Shown piece after piece: positions 46,633 to 60,300 of a DNA stretch of 64,000 bases. Position 1 is the first letter of the stretch. The number at the start of each line of letters is the position of its first letter. The notes beneath the pieces were generated by a model, which saw nothing but the letters and a program-made list of their open reading frames with translations, ran no database searches and was not told where the DNA came from. The DNA comes from Primula veris (Eukaryota; Streptophyta; Magnoliopsida; Ericales; Primulaceae), in assembly GCA_963682055.1 (NCBI GenBank), contig OY821750.1, positions 9,984,501 to 10,048,500 of the forward strand, given 5' to 3'. The translations under genes were made by a program, and so were the position numbers.

Positions 46633-49404
46633 TACTAAATAGTATCAAATCAGTGTTATGATAAGATTATATCATATCTTTTTATCGTTATTTCGTTGAT
46701 ATATTATATAAATTTTTTTAGGCTGCCTTTTATTATTATTATTATTCAGTACCAACAGTTCAACTAACTCCAACTTCTCTCTAATTAAACCTATTTATAC
46801 AAAAAAAATCTCTTCTAACTAGTCTTAAATCTGTCAATTTCTGTCAATGATTAACTTATTTTCTATATTTTCTAATAATGAAATGGTGTTGCAATTGGGT
46901 CCTCATCAATCTATAACTACTAGAAAATATGTTAACAACAATCTAAAAAATTATTTGGAATTATTAACTACAACTATGTTAGTTTTTCGACGATTTGCTA
47001 GGGATAAATTATCTAAAAATGCAAAGTTAATAAATGTTGAACCAATTTGTAATTAACTATGATTGATAGACGAATCTGTAATTAATGAATAGTTTTGATA
47101 AATAACAAATCAAACTTATTTTAATTTAATGAAAACTCGTTAGTCGTACTAATATTTCAATTGAATGTTTCAGATAAACAAAGGTACAAAGGACTAAAAA
47201 TAAAGAACAAGAAAAGCCTTCGACTACATTCGAGAATTGGCACAAAAGTTTCAACCTATTAGAAGAAAATTAATCTGTTAACTTTACTGAAGAAATTAAA
47301 CGGTTGTTTCTAGTAATTTTAGAAAATCCAGAACAACGCGGACAATTTTTGAAGCTTTCGAAATGATTTAAAAAGACTTCCAAAAATACATTTGACCATT
47401 TGAAGATTTATTAACATCCATCAACGTTCAAATAGACTCAAAATCAAGAAGATATTCGTTTTAGAAGATGCCACATCGACCAGCCCAGAAAAGTAGAAAT
47501 TAACGGGTTAATTTGTTGAATATTTTGAATTTAAAGTTAAAACGGCTACCTCACCTCCAACAATGTAAATAGAGGTGTCCTCCATTGCATTTAAACATGA
47601 CACACCAGAGTAAACCAACCTTACACTTTCACATTCATATATTTTCTTAAAATATCAACCTCACACTTGATCCGAGACTAGATATGTGTACATATATCAA
47701 AGAGTGAGTGTATTTGTAAACTCTTGATTGATTCCAAATTATGGTGGTTCAATCAACGAATGAGGGGAATTTTATAATCTCAAATACTACTATCATCGCA
47801 TGTATAAATGCTTTGTGTTTAAAAGATATCATAAGGGGTTTCTTTGCACTTAAACGAGAAGCTTTTTCTAAAAGAAGAGAAGTGGTACGATTCACTTGAA
47901 GAAAGATTTAGTGAAAAAGTCAAGAACCGTTTAGACTCTGGGATTAAATGTAGTCTCTATTAGAGACGAACCAGGATAATTGTTCGTGTCATTTAATTTC
48001 CGTTACTTCCTAGTACATTTACATAGTTGTACATATATTATATCGTTCATATTTCTTAAAACCTGCCTTGTGCGAAAGAGAATCAAAATCGAAGCAAATG
48101 CATAGATCTATTGATACTTGATTTGATCTTTACATCAATATCATCTATCGATCTAATACTCTGTCTTTTATTTTGAAGGCTCTCCCCACTTTTTAATTTC
48201 CATCAATTGGTAAATAAAAAAAGGATTTTCCCGTCAATTATATGAAAAACAAAATAGTACAATTCAAAACAAAGTGACTAGCCCCCGACTTAAATGTACT
48301 TAAGGTCTCAAGTTCGATCCTCAAACTCATCGATTTCAGTTTTTAACAATTCAAATTAAAAGTAAATGCATACGAAAAAATAAGCTGCTTGATAGATTTG
48401 AATCTCGAACCTGTTACTATACTGAGTGCTACTTAACCAAACCAACTGTGTTGAAGCAAGCATTATAGTAAGAGCCAAGATACAATACATGAGGAAAAAA
48501 CGTGTATATATATATATATATATATGATAAATCTTGAAAATTATGTTCAGATCTTGTGTACTTTCCGGTGCTTGGAATAAAAAAAATGCTTTTTAGGGCT
48601 CGTCCCTCTTCTTCGCTTGTAGCTATGCATAATCTACACCCTAAAGCTAAGATCAAGGATGACTTGGTGGTTTTATCACCGTTCACCCTCCGTCGCCCGA
48701 ATGAGTTGTACGAAGAGGTGAACCTTTTAAGTACTGTATAATATATTTAATATGTATTTAATATGAGTAGAGTTTAGAGATTCTCGTATTTAGTGTATAT
48801 AGAGAGATGAAAATATCTTTCTACGTGATCAATTAGCCTTTATATAGACAAATGGACTAAATATTTGATTGACACATTCTTGACAATCATAAATAATAAT
48901 ATCACAATATATTTTTATAGCCATATGTGAGATATATTGTATTGATATCTTTATATACTTTCATGTTGATCATCCGACTTGACTTGCTCATGTGGATGTG
49001 CCATGCTGCCGGTCCTTCGAGGAGGGGCGTCCTTGATGGGCCACGTTCCTCGTTATAAATAAGATGGGTGAAGACCCCTTGTAATTAATATTGCCTCCCT
49101 CTCAGACTCAAGATAGTACTGGTTCGAATGGTTAGAAATGCGCTTCTCGTAGAGTGCTATAATCTCATACGAGATTCCGTTTTCTTATACATTAAGGAAT
49201 AAATCTTTCTGGTTTGACCATATCTGGGTGGGATGCAACCCGAATAGATTTGGTGTCTTTTTTGCTTATGAGTATATATTCGCGCTTATCTCAAACAATA
49301 GCCTCCCATACGCGGGTGAAAACCCTAATTAAATGCTTATTAATTGTTAGATTAAATATTATCACTGCATATATTACGATTAATACAGAGAGTATACCTT
49401 AAAA
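46633..49404. other. Non-coding region
   Basis: No recognisable gene. 47200-48100 has LTR- or retro-like text (GACGAACCAGGATAATTGTTCG) without definable ends. The 61-codon frame at 48556-48741 has no known domain. CTCAAGTTCGATCC at about 48308 resembles a tRNA B box, suggesting an SINE-like relic. Confidence 0.4.
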
Positions 49405-50265
49405 GTAGGGGTGGGTTAGGGTCGGGACCCGGCCCGTAAACGTTCAACCCGTATCCCGACCCGATTACTTTTGAAAGTGAAAAAAAAATCCCAATCCCGA
49501 TCCCGACAAAAGTCGGGACCCGACTTTTTCGGGACCCCGTAGGGTCGGGATAGGTGTATCCCGAATCTCCCAACATATTTTTTTATTTTACGACGACGTC
49601 ATTTTTTCTTAACAATTTTCATTTGAAAAGTTTAAACATGTTATTAAAACGACTCATAATGCTAGTTTAAAAATAACATTCCTAATAAATGAAAAAAATA
49701 AACTAACATGCAGTAGAAAAAACAGTGTGAAACTACAAATATTGGAGTAGATAAAAAAATTGATACGTTTTTTATCAGATTTTTTTAATATTTAGTTTTA
49801 TTCAAACAAGCAACAATTATCATACGAAATGAGATACATTATCATTATAATTTTTATAATCGGAAAATAATAATCATTTATCTTTCTTGAAAATAACAAT
49901 ATACTCTTTTAATTTAAGTATATTTTTTATTTTAATAGTTTCATATATTCAAAACTATAAATCTATATTATACTTATATAATTATAACAAATATATAAAA
50001 CAAAAAAGATTGTATCTCACATGATAGAGTGCTTACATTGTATGATGGAGGTAAAATTTTCGATTCTCATCAATTGCATTTAATATAAATTAATTAATAT
50101 TTTTATATAAAATATAAATTATTTAAAAAATCGGGTCTGGTCGGTACACCCGACGAAATCAAAATTGTCACCCGATTCCGATCCCAAAGTTTGTCGGGTC
50201 GGAAAAAAACCCAACATTCGGGTCGGGACTATTCTCGGGTCGGGACACGAGTCGGGTCGGGATTT
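49405..50265. mobile_element. hAT-like non-autonomous element (GGGTCGGGAC-rich ends)
   Basis: It starts TAGGGGTGGGTTAGGGTCGG, a common plant hAT-type start, with dense CGGGACCCG/GGGTCGGGA repeats in the first 160 bases. Complementary GTCGGGTCGGGA-type repeats fill the last 120 bases before 50265. The middle is AT-rich. Exact right end and duplication were not found. Confidence 0.5.
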
Positions 50266-50628
50266 TATCTAGTGGGTGAGAGTCCGCACTATCACTAGAA
50301 GGTGCAATATTCGAGTTTTGTTAATAGACGTAAAGGTGAAATTCATTGATCCTGCTTAATAAGATTTAAAAAAAAAAACTTATATTTTAACCTCCATCAA
50401 TATATTTTTTAATAAAAAAATATATATTTCGGCCTCTTTCATCGATCAGCGCCGAAGTTTGCCGAGACTGAGAAAGAGAAATCTTGTATAAACAGATTTT
50501 TCATGTTATTTTTCTTTTTCGTACATGTTATAAATACACTATTAAGTCTATAAACATAGTAAGAAGAGAAGTAGTTCAAGTAACCCATTCAAAACTTGTT
50601 GCCTCGAAAGAGATAATTTTCTCTCTCT

Positions 50629-50636
50629 TATATAAA
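50629..50636 (+). promoter_or_regulatory. TATA box of the AP2 gene
   Basis: TATATAAA lies 151 bases before the ATG, just after a CTCTCTCT tract and followed by another CT-rich leader (TTCTCTCTCTTT). Spacing fits a transcription start near 50665 and a 5' UTR of about 120 bases. Confidence 0.7.
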
Positions 50637-50786
50637 CCTTTCCTCTTCTTGCTTTGTCCTCATTTCAAGTTTTCTTCTCTCTCTTTAAGCCTCATGCATG
50701 AATAACCATTAGTAATCTAGTACTGATTTTTGAACTTATTTTTCTTGAGAGAAAACACATAGCTTTTGGAAAACACAAAATAAGAA

Positions 50787-53700
50787 ATGGGCTCAGTGAA
50801 CAACTGGCTAGGTTTCTCTCTATCTCCACAAGAACAATCCCACAACTCATCGTCAGGCCGCTTAGGTTTGAACTCCGATGACATCTCCGCCTCCGGGGAT
50901 TGCTATGACCTTACTTCTCACTCAACTCTCCCTTCTCTCAATATTCCACCCCCTTTTGGGATATTAGAAGCTTTTAGCAGATCAAATACTACTACTCAAT
51001 CACAAGGTTCTAGTTTTATTTTATTTTCCTCTTGTTTCTAATTAAAAACACAAGCACTGTTCTTATTTTCAAAATCTTAGAAACATATATTAATAGACCT
51101 TTCAGTCTAGTGTTTTGTGTTTTTGTCTTTTTATTGAATCAAGAGAAAATACAACTATAACTTTTTCTTTTTTTTTCGGATTTATTTACTTGTTGTGTTG
51201 TATTTTTTGAAGTTGTTGCTATTTTCTTCTAGAAAAATACTTGTATGAGAGAAAGAGCATGATATAAAATACTCCTTTTTATAAAATAAAACAACAAGAA
51301 AAACATCCACTAATTTTTTTTTGGGGTTTTAAGAATATTCTTAAAAGTGGAAACAAATAAAACTAGTTACAAAGTTGTGGATACAACCTTTATTTTTCAT
51401 TTTAATTGGAACTTATAACCCCCGAGTATTTTCTAGCTTATATTCGAAAGAAATTCCGTTTTACATGCACGCATAGAAGGATGCTTGCGTTTTTTTGTTA
51501 ATTTTCCTATTCATTTTCTTTGACATAAAACCTTTAAGCACAAAAGAAAATTTTCCAAATCATTTATTTGGCTTTCTTCTTTTTCTAATAGAATTAACAA
51601 CTGAACTTTGATAGTTGAAAAAAGTTCTTATTTACATTTAAAATCACCACGCCTTTATTCCGAGCTTATTTTTTGAGAATGTAACGATCTTTACATGCAT
51701 ATATGGACGGATTTCTGAGTTTGTGCAAAAAAATTCTCTCTTCAAAATCCTTGCGATAGTGTAAGGATGATAAAAGATTAAAGCAAAGTAATAATCCGTC
51801 CCCAAATACCACAATATTGCTCTTTTCAAGTTCCAAATAATGAAAAAAAATTTGAAAAAGTTATTAAAAGTTTTAAACATTGATCTATTTGGTGACTTCA
51901 ACATTTGTAATTATTTTTTAAAAAAATGCTTTTTTACAGATTGGAATATGAATGAAATGAGCATGGATAATGAGCATCATCACCAATATATGGGTACCAA
52001 TACTCATACTACCACTACTAGCCATGTCACAAATTCTTCAACGTGTACCACTAGCCACAACCTTGACCAAAACGAAGCACCAAAGCTCGAAAACTTCCTC
52101 GGCGGTAACTCTTTCTCTGACCAATACAACAATATGTATGCAAACTGCTCACTTCCGCCTCGTGTGGAACAAATGCCACATTCAGAGACACATGCCTCTG
52201 GAGGTGGCAACAACAATTTTGGTCTGTCTATGATCAAGAACTGGCTAAGGAACCAACCTACACCCACTTCAATACCAGAAACTAAAAGTGGTGGTGGTGG
52301 TGCTCTATCGTTATCGATGAGCACAGAGTCGCAGATAGAGTCTCCGCTGCCGCTTATGGCGGTAAGTGGTGGTGGGGGAGAGAGTAGTGTGTCATCAGGG
52401 AAAGAAAATGCAAGTGAACTTAATTCTCAAACGGGAGCTATAGAGGCAGTTCCTAAGAAATCTATCGATACTTTTGGCCAAAGGACTTCTATATACCGGG
52501 GGGTAACAAGGTACATGAATTAACTATTAATGCCTTAATCAAGAAAATATTTCTATGGATAAAAATATGTTCATGTAAACCATTGATGTTACCTCTTCAT
52601 TTCTTTGCTTCCTTTTTGTTTAGTTTCAGACTTTCAACATAGGTGTTCTTGTAAACAAATAAATATTGAATCGATTTTTTAAGAAAACTTTTCCATTATT
52701 GAATGAGTTTTATTCATAGATCCGGCCAAGACTTGATCAGAAAATATACAGAACCAAAATGTAGTAAACTTTATCATACGCCATATAATATTTGGTGATA
52801 TTTTATTTTAATTAGGGACTTTTTATTCTAACTCTCCTTTAAAGAAAAATAAGTTTACTAGAATCTCTTTAAGTTCTATTTTTATATCCAGCTACATATA
52901 ATTGTCAAGGTTATTTAAAAAAAAATTGACACTATATGTTATACAATAATTTAACACACTAAATGTGTGCATGATAATAATTTAAATTTGGTTTGTATTA
53001 CAGGCATAGATGGACAGGTAGATATGAGGCTCACTTGTGGGACAATAGCTGCAGAAGAGAAGGGCAGACTCGTAAAGGGAGGCAAGGTATTATTAATGAA
53101 TGTCATTGCTACTTATTTGCTTAAATATATGTGTTTGGTAACAGATTTTTTTGGTGCAAAATTAGATTTTAATTTTTTTTTTAACTGGATTTTAAAAATC
53201 TGATTTTTTTAATTTTTTTCAACATAAAAAACCTGATTTTTAGAAGCTGAATAATTTGATTTGCCAAACATCCATATATTTTTTTATATCCAAAATCCAA
53301 AAATTAACTACAAAAATTTGTTGCGAAACGGAGCCATAGTAATGAGTTTTAAGTAGTTGTCATTTAAATAAACAGAGAACATTCAATCAGCTTATTTTCT
53401 TTCATACTTACTAATTGTGAAATGTTTCTTCCCTTTTTTTTGTGATTTTTCCGGGAACTTGCTTAATCATCTGCAGTGTATTTGGGTAAGTTTTGAATAT
53501 ATTTTGTTCTTTAATTTATATATCCTTAGCATTTATTTTTTACTCAAATCTTCCAACTGAGTCCTCTCAATGTAGTGTGATCAGAAATCTGTAATCTATT
53601 TTTTAAGTGTTAATTGTTTTTGTTGATAAATAAATATTTAGGAGGTTATGACAAGGAAGATAAAGCAGCCCGTGCATATGATCTAGCAGCATTGAAGTAT

Positions 53701-56426
53701 TGGGGTACCACTACCACTACTAATTTCCCAGTACGTGATATGTAATTTTTTGTTGATTCAACTTTGATTGTAGCAAATTAAAGCCGTAACGTTTTTGTTT
53801 CAGTAAAATGATAGTACAAAACATATCATGCTTACAATAGTGGTGCTTTAGCAACCCAAATAACTTATCCAAAAACTTTACCGGCTGATGTGGCGGATTA
53901 GGTATACCAATCATGCATTAAATGAAAATTGTTTTTTTAAATTACAAATAAAACGATTGGTTCACGGTAAGATTTTTAGATTGAAATTTTGATGAGAAAA
54001 AACAATTTCTTTCTAGTATATATTTACCATTATCCAATATAAAATAGTACATGTTAAAACCTAAACAACATTCATTCACTTGTTCTAAATAAAGTTAAGT
54101 AGACTGTTTCACCCAATAATTCCACTTATCTACCTTAATGGTTGAGATTTTTGGGAAGAAAACCTGGTAAGACAGAATTTCTCAACAAAACCTTCCTTAA
54201 TTTCATATTTCTACTTTCTCCTAATCTTAATTTAATCATTAAACTCCTGTAGGTATGTTTTACAAATTGAAAGATATAAGGAACATGTTTCAAGTAAATG
54301 TGCACTTAATGCATGTTTGCTCTTGATACAAATAACACTTTACAAACCGCCTGTTAGTATTATTTAGGTCTCTATCCTTTTCTATTATTTAGTATAATAA
54401 GTCACCGGAAAATACACAATGTAGTTAGCTTTAGGTAACATAATGTATCATTAAAATTAATTTTCTAATATGTATGGGTTAAATTTTTTTAGATGGGCAA
54501 CTATGAAAAGGAAATAGAAGAGATGAAGAATATGACAAGGCAAGAGTTTGTTGCATCACTCCGAAGGTACATTATTTATTAGTAAACCCTTTAATTATAC
54601 AGATACCTATCTGATTCTTAGAATTTTTTGGGCTCTCATAGTTAGATTAACCAGCAAGGTTTTTTTATTTGTTTCAATTACTTATTTTTTAGTACTCCAA
54701 TGCGTCTTCTTTTCAAACGTCAAATTAATCCCCCCCCTAAGCAAAAATATCCCTTAAATGGTGAAACAAAGGTAAAAACACTATATGCTAGCCCTTTGAT
54801 AAAAAAATCCTAAAGCTAGCTAACTTCCACACTCTCCTGATTCAATGAAAATTACAAACATTGCAAAGTCTAATTATGACATCATGAACTTTTTTAAAGT
54901 CCAATCCTTAAAGGACTCGTTGACGACCAAATTAAGTGTATATAAATATTACATGATGTAAATTACTTGTTAGGCTGTTAAATATGAAATAAAATTTTAT
55001 GAATAACTTACAGAATTACTATGTTTTTACTTATACCTTAGCTGAAACATGAGTGAATGACCAATAAATCATTATGCATGGAATTGGCAAACTTTTTCTT
55101 ACAAGTTCTTCATTCTAATTGCAGAAAAAGCAGTGGCTTCTCCCGTGGTGCATCGATGTATCGAGGAGTTACAAGGTAACAGTTCGAAGCTTGCATGACT
55201 TCATAAGAAAGTTGTATATGAAGTACAAAATAGTATCATTCCCTCTATACACTTTACAATTTATATTACAGTTGATGGTTTCGATATTCTAGTCATGTTG
55301 TATAGTATATGTTAGAACTTCTACAAACTCGTATTTTGTTACATTTGTTATCCATGACATTCCATGTGCATAAAATCTTGAATCCGATTTCTATTTGACA
55401 GACATCATCAACATGGAAGATGGCAAGCAAGAATCGGCAGAGTTGCAGGGAACAAAGATCTTTATTTGGGAACCTTCAGTAAGTATACTAATTTGTTGTG
55501 CTATATTTGTATAGTCTAACAGTATACTTGATTCTTTGAAAATAATTTACAGTAATTTTATTTTTCACAATCAAATATATAATAGACCCTCCTTTTGTTT
55601 AGGCACCCAAGAAGAAGCAGCCGAGGCCTACGACATCGCAGCAATAAAATTCCGTGGACTTAATGCCGTTACGAATTTTGACATGAACAGATATGACGTC
55701 AAAAGCATCCTCGAGAGCAGCACATTACCAATTGGAGGAGCGGCCAAGCGTCTGAAAGACGCTGAAATGGCCATTGAGCCCCCGAGGACCGTAGTCGAAG
55801 AAACCCTAACTCATGGCATCACTCCATATGGATGGCCTACTAACATCACATTTCAACAAACCCTTCCTTACCATTACCAATCATCTTATGCAACACAACA
55901 ACAAAGGGGTGTGTGGTGTAAACAAGAGCAAGATATTGATAGTACCACTACTTTACAAGACACAATGGGGAATAGCTACAACACCCACAACTTCTTCCAA
56001 GCACCGTCTTCGTACCTACACAACATGATCGGGCTCGACTCGTCATCTATGGAGCACAGCTCGGGGTCGAATTCTAACCTCTACGCTAGTGCTGGGGTGG
56101 ACAGCACTGGAGGGTATGGGAGCGGAACTGGGGGTTATGCACTTCCTATGGCGACGATTATCCAACAAGATGGAAATATTATTGGGGAGAATGGGTATGG
56201 GTATGAAAACCTGTTTGGTAATTCGTCGGATTCTTATAATGGGAGGTGTATGTACTATGGATCGCAACAAAATGGCGGTGTTGGCAAGGCAAGCAGTATT
56301 TACGACCAAAGCTCTGCGTGTAATAACTGGGTCCCTACAGCAGTTCCAACACTTACGACGAGAGCAAATCCCGTGGTCGCTTGCCAAGCTGGCGCTCAAC
56401 CATTCACCGTGTGGAATGATGTCTAA
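50787..56426 (+). CDS. BBM: BABY BOOM/PLETHORA-type AP2 transcription factor, nine exons
   Basis: Exons by splice sites and phase: 50787-51006, 51940-52510, 53004-53086, 53477-53485, 53642-53730, 54493-54566, 55125-55175, 55402-55478, 55603-56426; 665 residues. The N terminus has [10 protein letters not shown], then PKLENFLG, the BBM-type motif [26 protein letters not shown] and [19 protein letters not shown]. Two AP2 DNA-binding domains follow (about residues 258-316 and 360-417). The first carries the ANT-lineage insert [14 protein letters not shown]; the second begins [20 protein letters not shown]. The C terminus ends [10 protein letters not shown]. Family members are nuclear activators of embryo and root-meristem identity. 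The motif between PKLENFLG and LSLSM favours BBM (PLT4) over other AIL/PLT members. No damage was seen, so it is likely functional. A Tourist-like MITE sits in intron 3. Confidence 0.95.
53124..53334. mobile_element. Tourist-like MITE in AP2 intron 3
   Basis: GTGTTTGGTAACAGATTTTT at the left and the complement of TTGTTGCGAAACGGAGCC at the right match the MITE at 26588-26808 along the whole length. The duplication is no longer clear. It lies 40 bases after exon 3 and about 140 bases before the micro-exon. Confidence 0.75.
53477..53485 (+). other. 9-nt micro-exon of the AP2 gene
   Basis: TGTATTTGG lies between CTGCAG and GTAAGT. It completes Val and codes Tyr, Leu and the first base of Gly, giving the invariant VYLGGYD of the first AP2 domain. 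Without it the domain would lose three residues. ANT/PLT genes are known for this tiny exon. Confidence 0.93.
53850..53970. mobile_element. MITE fragment in AP2 intron 5
   Basis: ATCCAAAAACTTTACCGGCTGATGTGGCGG-type sequence matches the left half of the MITE at 31530-31707, including ATTAAATGAAAAT and ACAAATAAAACGATTGGT. The right half is absent or strongly diverged. Confidence 0.55.
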
Positions 56427-57328
56427 GAAGTTTGATATATGGAAGAGGGGAAACAAGGAAAGATGTATACATTAGCTTGGTTTACTTAATCGATTTTTGT
56501 GTTGGTTAATTCATCTATGTTTGTAGGCAATGAACTTAGGATTGTCCATTTGATGCGAAAATTTTATTAGGGTCTGTAACTGAAGTTCATTAATAGCAAG
56601 TTGCGAGATCAAGTATTCTCGCTTGCTATAATTTTGGGAACTTTGGATTATTCGAAAGATTCTTTATCGATTTCGGCTAAGAAATGCACCAGCTAGCCTT
56701 TGTAATTTTGAATATTATAGTGATGATACAAAGAGTAGGTGGTACAAAAATATTATCCTTCTTGTTTTCATTCTTTGTTTCTTTACTAGCTATGTTCCTA
56801 TCTACTGTACTTCATGATAGAAATAATTACGCAGGACTGTAACTTAATAGTTTCATTTAAGGATGTTTGGATGGCTTCAGATTTAGGAAACGTGCTTAAA
56901 AGTTAAATAACTTAAAAAGAAGCTCTGCCATTTGATTGACCAGTTGTAAGTTGAGTTTTTGTTTCTCTGATCCACGAAAACAAGACGAACTCGGTTTTCT
57001 CTTAACCCTCGAACACGGGCAAGCAATTTGAAGGTCTCATTTGGATTTGGGTAGTGCAATTTTCAAACTTCTTGTTCTCATTAACTGCACAATATTGTCC
57101 CAAATAAGCAGCTGAAATCTAATGAAAGTAAAATAAAAAGTTGCCAAAACAACAAAAATCTGTTCCGTATACACTGCAGTAGAACTACAAGTTAACTGTA
57201 AGACAAATTTCGACAAATGATTACAAATCAAATGCTACTCTCACAACATAGACAATTGTGATTATTTCATATTTTCACGGTCAGACATGTAAACAAGACC
57301 TACTAACAGTATAAGCATGTGTGAAGCT
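56427..57328. other. Convergent intergenic region
   Basis: About 0.9 kb between the stop codons of the AP2 gene (plus) and the reductase gene (minus). It must hold both 3' UTRs. I saw no clear canonical poly(A) signal on either side and no other gene. Confidence 0.6.
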
Positions 57329-60300
57329 TCATTCAGCCTTTTTATTTCCCCATATTATAGAACTCAATGAGTACGTACTACGTTTCTCTGCAGCAGCATC
57401 GAGCCGTTTAGCTCCAATCTAATGACAGTTAAAAAAAAGGATTTCGGTGATTATCAGAGAACACAAAAGCACAAAAGCACAGACAGATTAGTCGCAAAAG
57501 AAACATGAAGTACAAGAAAGTAAAACGCGCGAAGCAGCACGTTATCCTACATCTTGATATTTCATTTCACATTCCTGTGTAGCTAATAAAACCCTTAAAT
57601 ATCTTCTAGAAAAACGTATTCATATGCATTGCTTGCTCATACAGTCGTACTCTAAGAAAGTTTGGCTCCACTTATGGGAGTAACCTGCTTTATTTAAGGA
57701 AGTAACGAACTCTATTCTGTATTTTAACAAGAAAGGCTTTAAATTTTTGTCTAGTAAAAATCATAAAGAAAATGGAGATATATTTTTACCGACTAATTAC
57801 GCTTTCCCATTTTTAACTACCAGCTACTGCTTCAAACAAACACAAATCCTGAAGGGAGGTGCATCCCTAACAACAAGTTCTCCCAACTAAATTTTGCAAG
57901 TATTTCTCAAAAACTAAAAACCATTTTCTAAGTAACTTAAAACATCAGAAGATGGTGTAATTTTGAAGTCGAGATGATAATACAGTAGTACAGTACCTTA
58001 TCCATCAGCAAATAGCACAGTGTTGGCATGTACTGTGCCAAGTACATAACACCAAGTACAGGCTACAAAAAAAAATCATTATCAGTCAGAAATACAAATA
58101 TCAAATATTGTAAGCAAGGGTTGAGCAACCCAGTCATTCATTCAGGAATGGGAAAAAATTACATGCTTGATAAATATAAAAGAGATTCACTTGTCCTTTT
58201 TAATCTGCAGTGTAGAAAAAATGTGCATGTTCCTGTCTACTAAATATATGCCTCCTTTGTTTGAACGAATGCATTTACGTTAGTAGAGAGATAAAAAATG
58301 TCAAAGAAGAAAAATGTCAAAGCATAATAAATCAAACAAGCAGCACTATTATCAATAAAAGGCTGCAGCAAATCAAAGGAAGAGATACATGGGGGTGTAT
58401 TAAAGTACCTAGTTTGTATTTGGTTATTTTACAAGGAGTTTGAGTTCACTATATTGATTCATTGAATTTGGTTAATGCATTTTAGTGCAAATGTATTAGA
58501 AAGTTAAAGGTCCATGTATTACAGAAGTCAAAGGGGTTTCCTGAGAGATGTTAGGATTTAGGGATTGAACCTCTCTTGTTTGTTGCCCTATTAATGGAAT
58601 ATGCAAAGTTGTTTAGGAGGCTTTGATTGATTAATTGAATACGACACTGAAATTGTATTCACCTTTTCCTGTCCTTTTTCTTTCTCATTTTCCATCTGAT
58701 TCTCCCCCTTCCTTAAAAAACTTTACAAATATTTTCAACCTTGTCTTACATCAATGTCTCTTTGAAAATCTCAGAGATGTGTCATCCAATCACTGTAACG
58801 TGATGTAATTTTAGACTAGTTTGGAAATAAAAATTTGAAAAGAAGAAAGAGAACCAAGCGTCTGGGTTCAGTTTATTGTGAGGGAGTTATTCACAACAAA
58901 TAATTGAAAGTGCTTCAATGTAGCATGTCTCATTGTACTCGCAACAAATTATTGTTGGTCATGTTACATTGTCAGTTTTTCCCTTTCATAGTTTTTATCA
59001 TATTACCACATGCTTGGATCAGAAATTATTTCAAAATGGTACCTGATAAGATATCCAGGCTTCCTTCAAATTATGGGTTGCAGCAATAATAGTCAACTCG
59101 GCACATCTCTCTGCAGATATACGCTTCTGAGAAAAATAAAGTGAGAAAGATCTTTAATGGTTGGGTATTGCCTTCATGAGCTTACGATATGAAACCGGTC
59201 AAACAAAGAAATAGTTAAATAAGATGACAAAAAGATAGTATAACTCCGACACCTCGAGTATCAAAAATAATAATAATAGCAGAATATTAGTCTAAAGTAT
59301 AAAATGCCAAATCAGTGGAAAGCATGCCAATCAGAAAACCAAGTACAAACTATTAATTTGGACTCGAGTCTTTAGCATGTTCACAAAGGAGAAATAAACT
59401 CTGAGAGCATGCTTATAAATGTTCTCTCTCTCTTTTGGAGAACCTTGGACTCAAGTATTAACACCAATATAAATTGTATCAACTATCAAGCAACAAAAGG
59501 TGGTTTAGGTTAAATAGATGTAGAACACTGAGTTACTTCGGTTCACATTTTATTTCCTCTTCAAGTGTATGAGATCACTTCATTTTATGTAATAAGCAAA
59601 AATTAAACAACTATATATGATCGCAACTAAACACACTTATATGTTTTCCAAAAGTAACATATTTCTTAAACTAGACACTTCTTTCGTTTAGATCTTGCGG
59701 GAAAAAAGGTATATGATCTAAAACAAGTAATCCTCTTTATCACTTAAATACAAATTCGATTGACAACTAATAATGTTAAAAACTTTGAAAATAATATCAC
59801 CTCAGAAGAGCCACATCCTGAAGTCTCAACTGGGCCCGGACATATGACAGTTACTTTGAGTCCTTTACCCACCAGCTACAATCACAATAAAAGTATAAAC
59901 AATCATATCTAAGACAGATAAACAATAATGATAACAGGCTTATCACCCATCTCCTCTAAATCAAACACTATTTGCATCTAATTTCTGTGATTCTAAATGA
60001 GAATACTTGCTAGCTGCTAATAGGAAATGGATGCAAAAAAAAAGTGAGTTTAGTCCAATATCGATTTTTTTTATTTAGATCAATAGGCAAGAAAAAAATG
60101 AATATGACTCGTAAATGGATTTTTTTATGACTAAGCTTCTCTCTCAAATCCCAGTCAAAGACATAGGGTTTAACTAGTAAACACGTTTCTGTTGCATATA
60201 ATAACTGAATGCATAGTCCACTTCCTGTTAAAACTTAATAGATATGTGTATCTGATTTACACTAATTCACAAAGACAGCAACATGTTTTTGCTAAGCTGC

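Noticed and set aside
48290..48430. tRNA-like B box (CTCAAGTTCGATCC) and similar text at 31990, 36960 and 50075
   Set aside because: No cloverleaf or A box could be drawn. At best they are SINE-like relics or parts of hAT elements.
48556..48741. 61-codon plus-strand frame (LVVLSPFTLRRPNELYEE)
   Set aside because: It has a coding-like composition but no recognised family and no flanking exons. It may be a gene scrap.
20000..50000. Known plant microRNA, tRNA, rRNA or CRISPR sequences
   Set aside because: Scanned by eye for well-known mature microRNA and tRNA signatures. None was found, although a covariance search would be needed to exclude them.
52004..52324. Minus-strand 106-codon frame over AP2 exon 2
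   Set aside because: Antisense shadow of the AP2 coding exon.
56043..56456. Minus-strand 137-codon frame and plus-strand 128-codon frame in the last AP2 exon
   Set aside because: Out-of-frame shadows. The real frame is fixed by the AP2 domains and the conserved C-terminal VWND.
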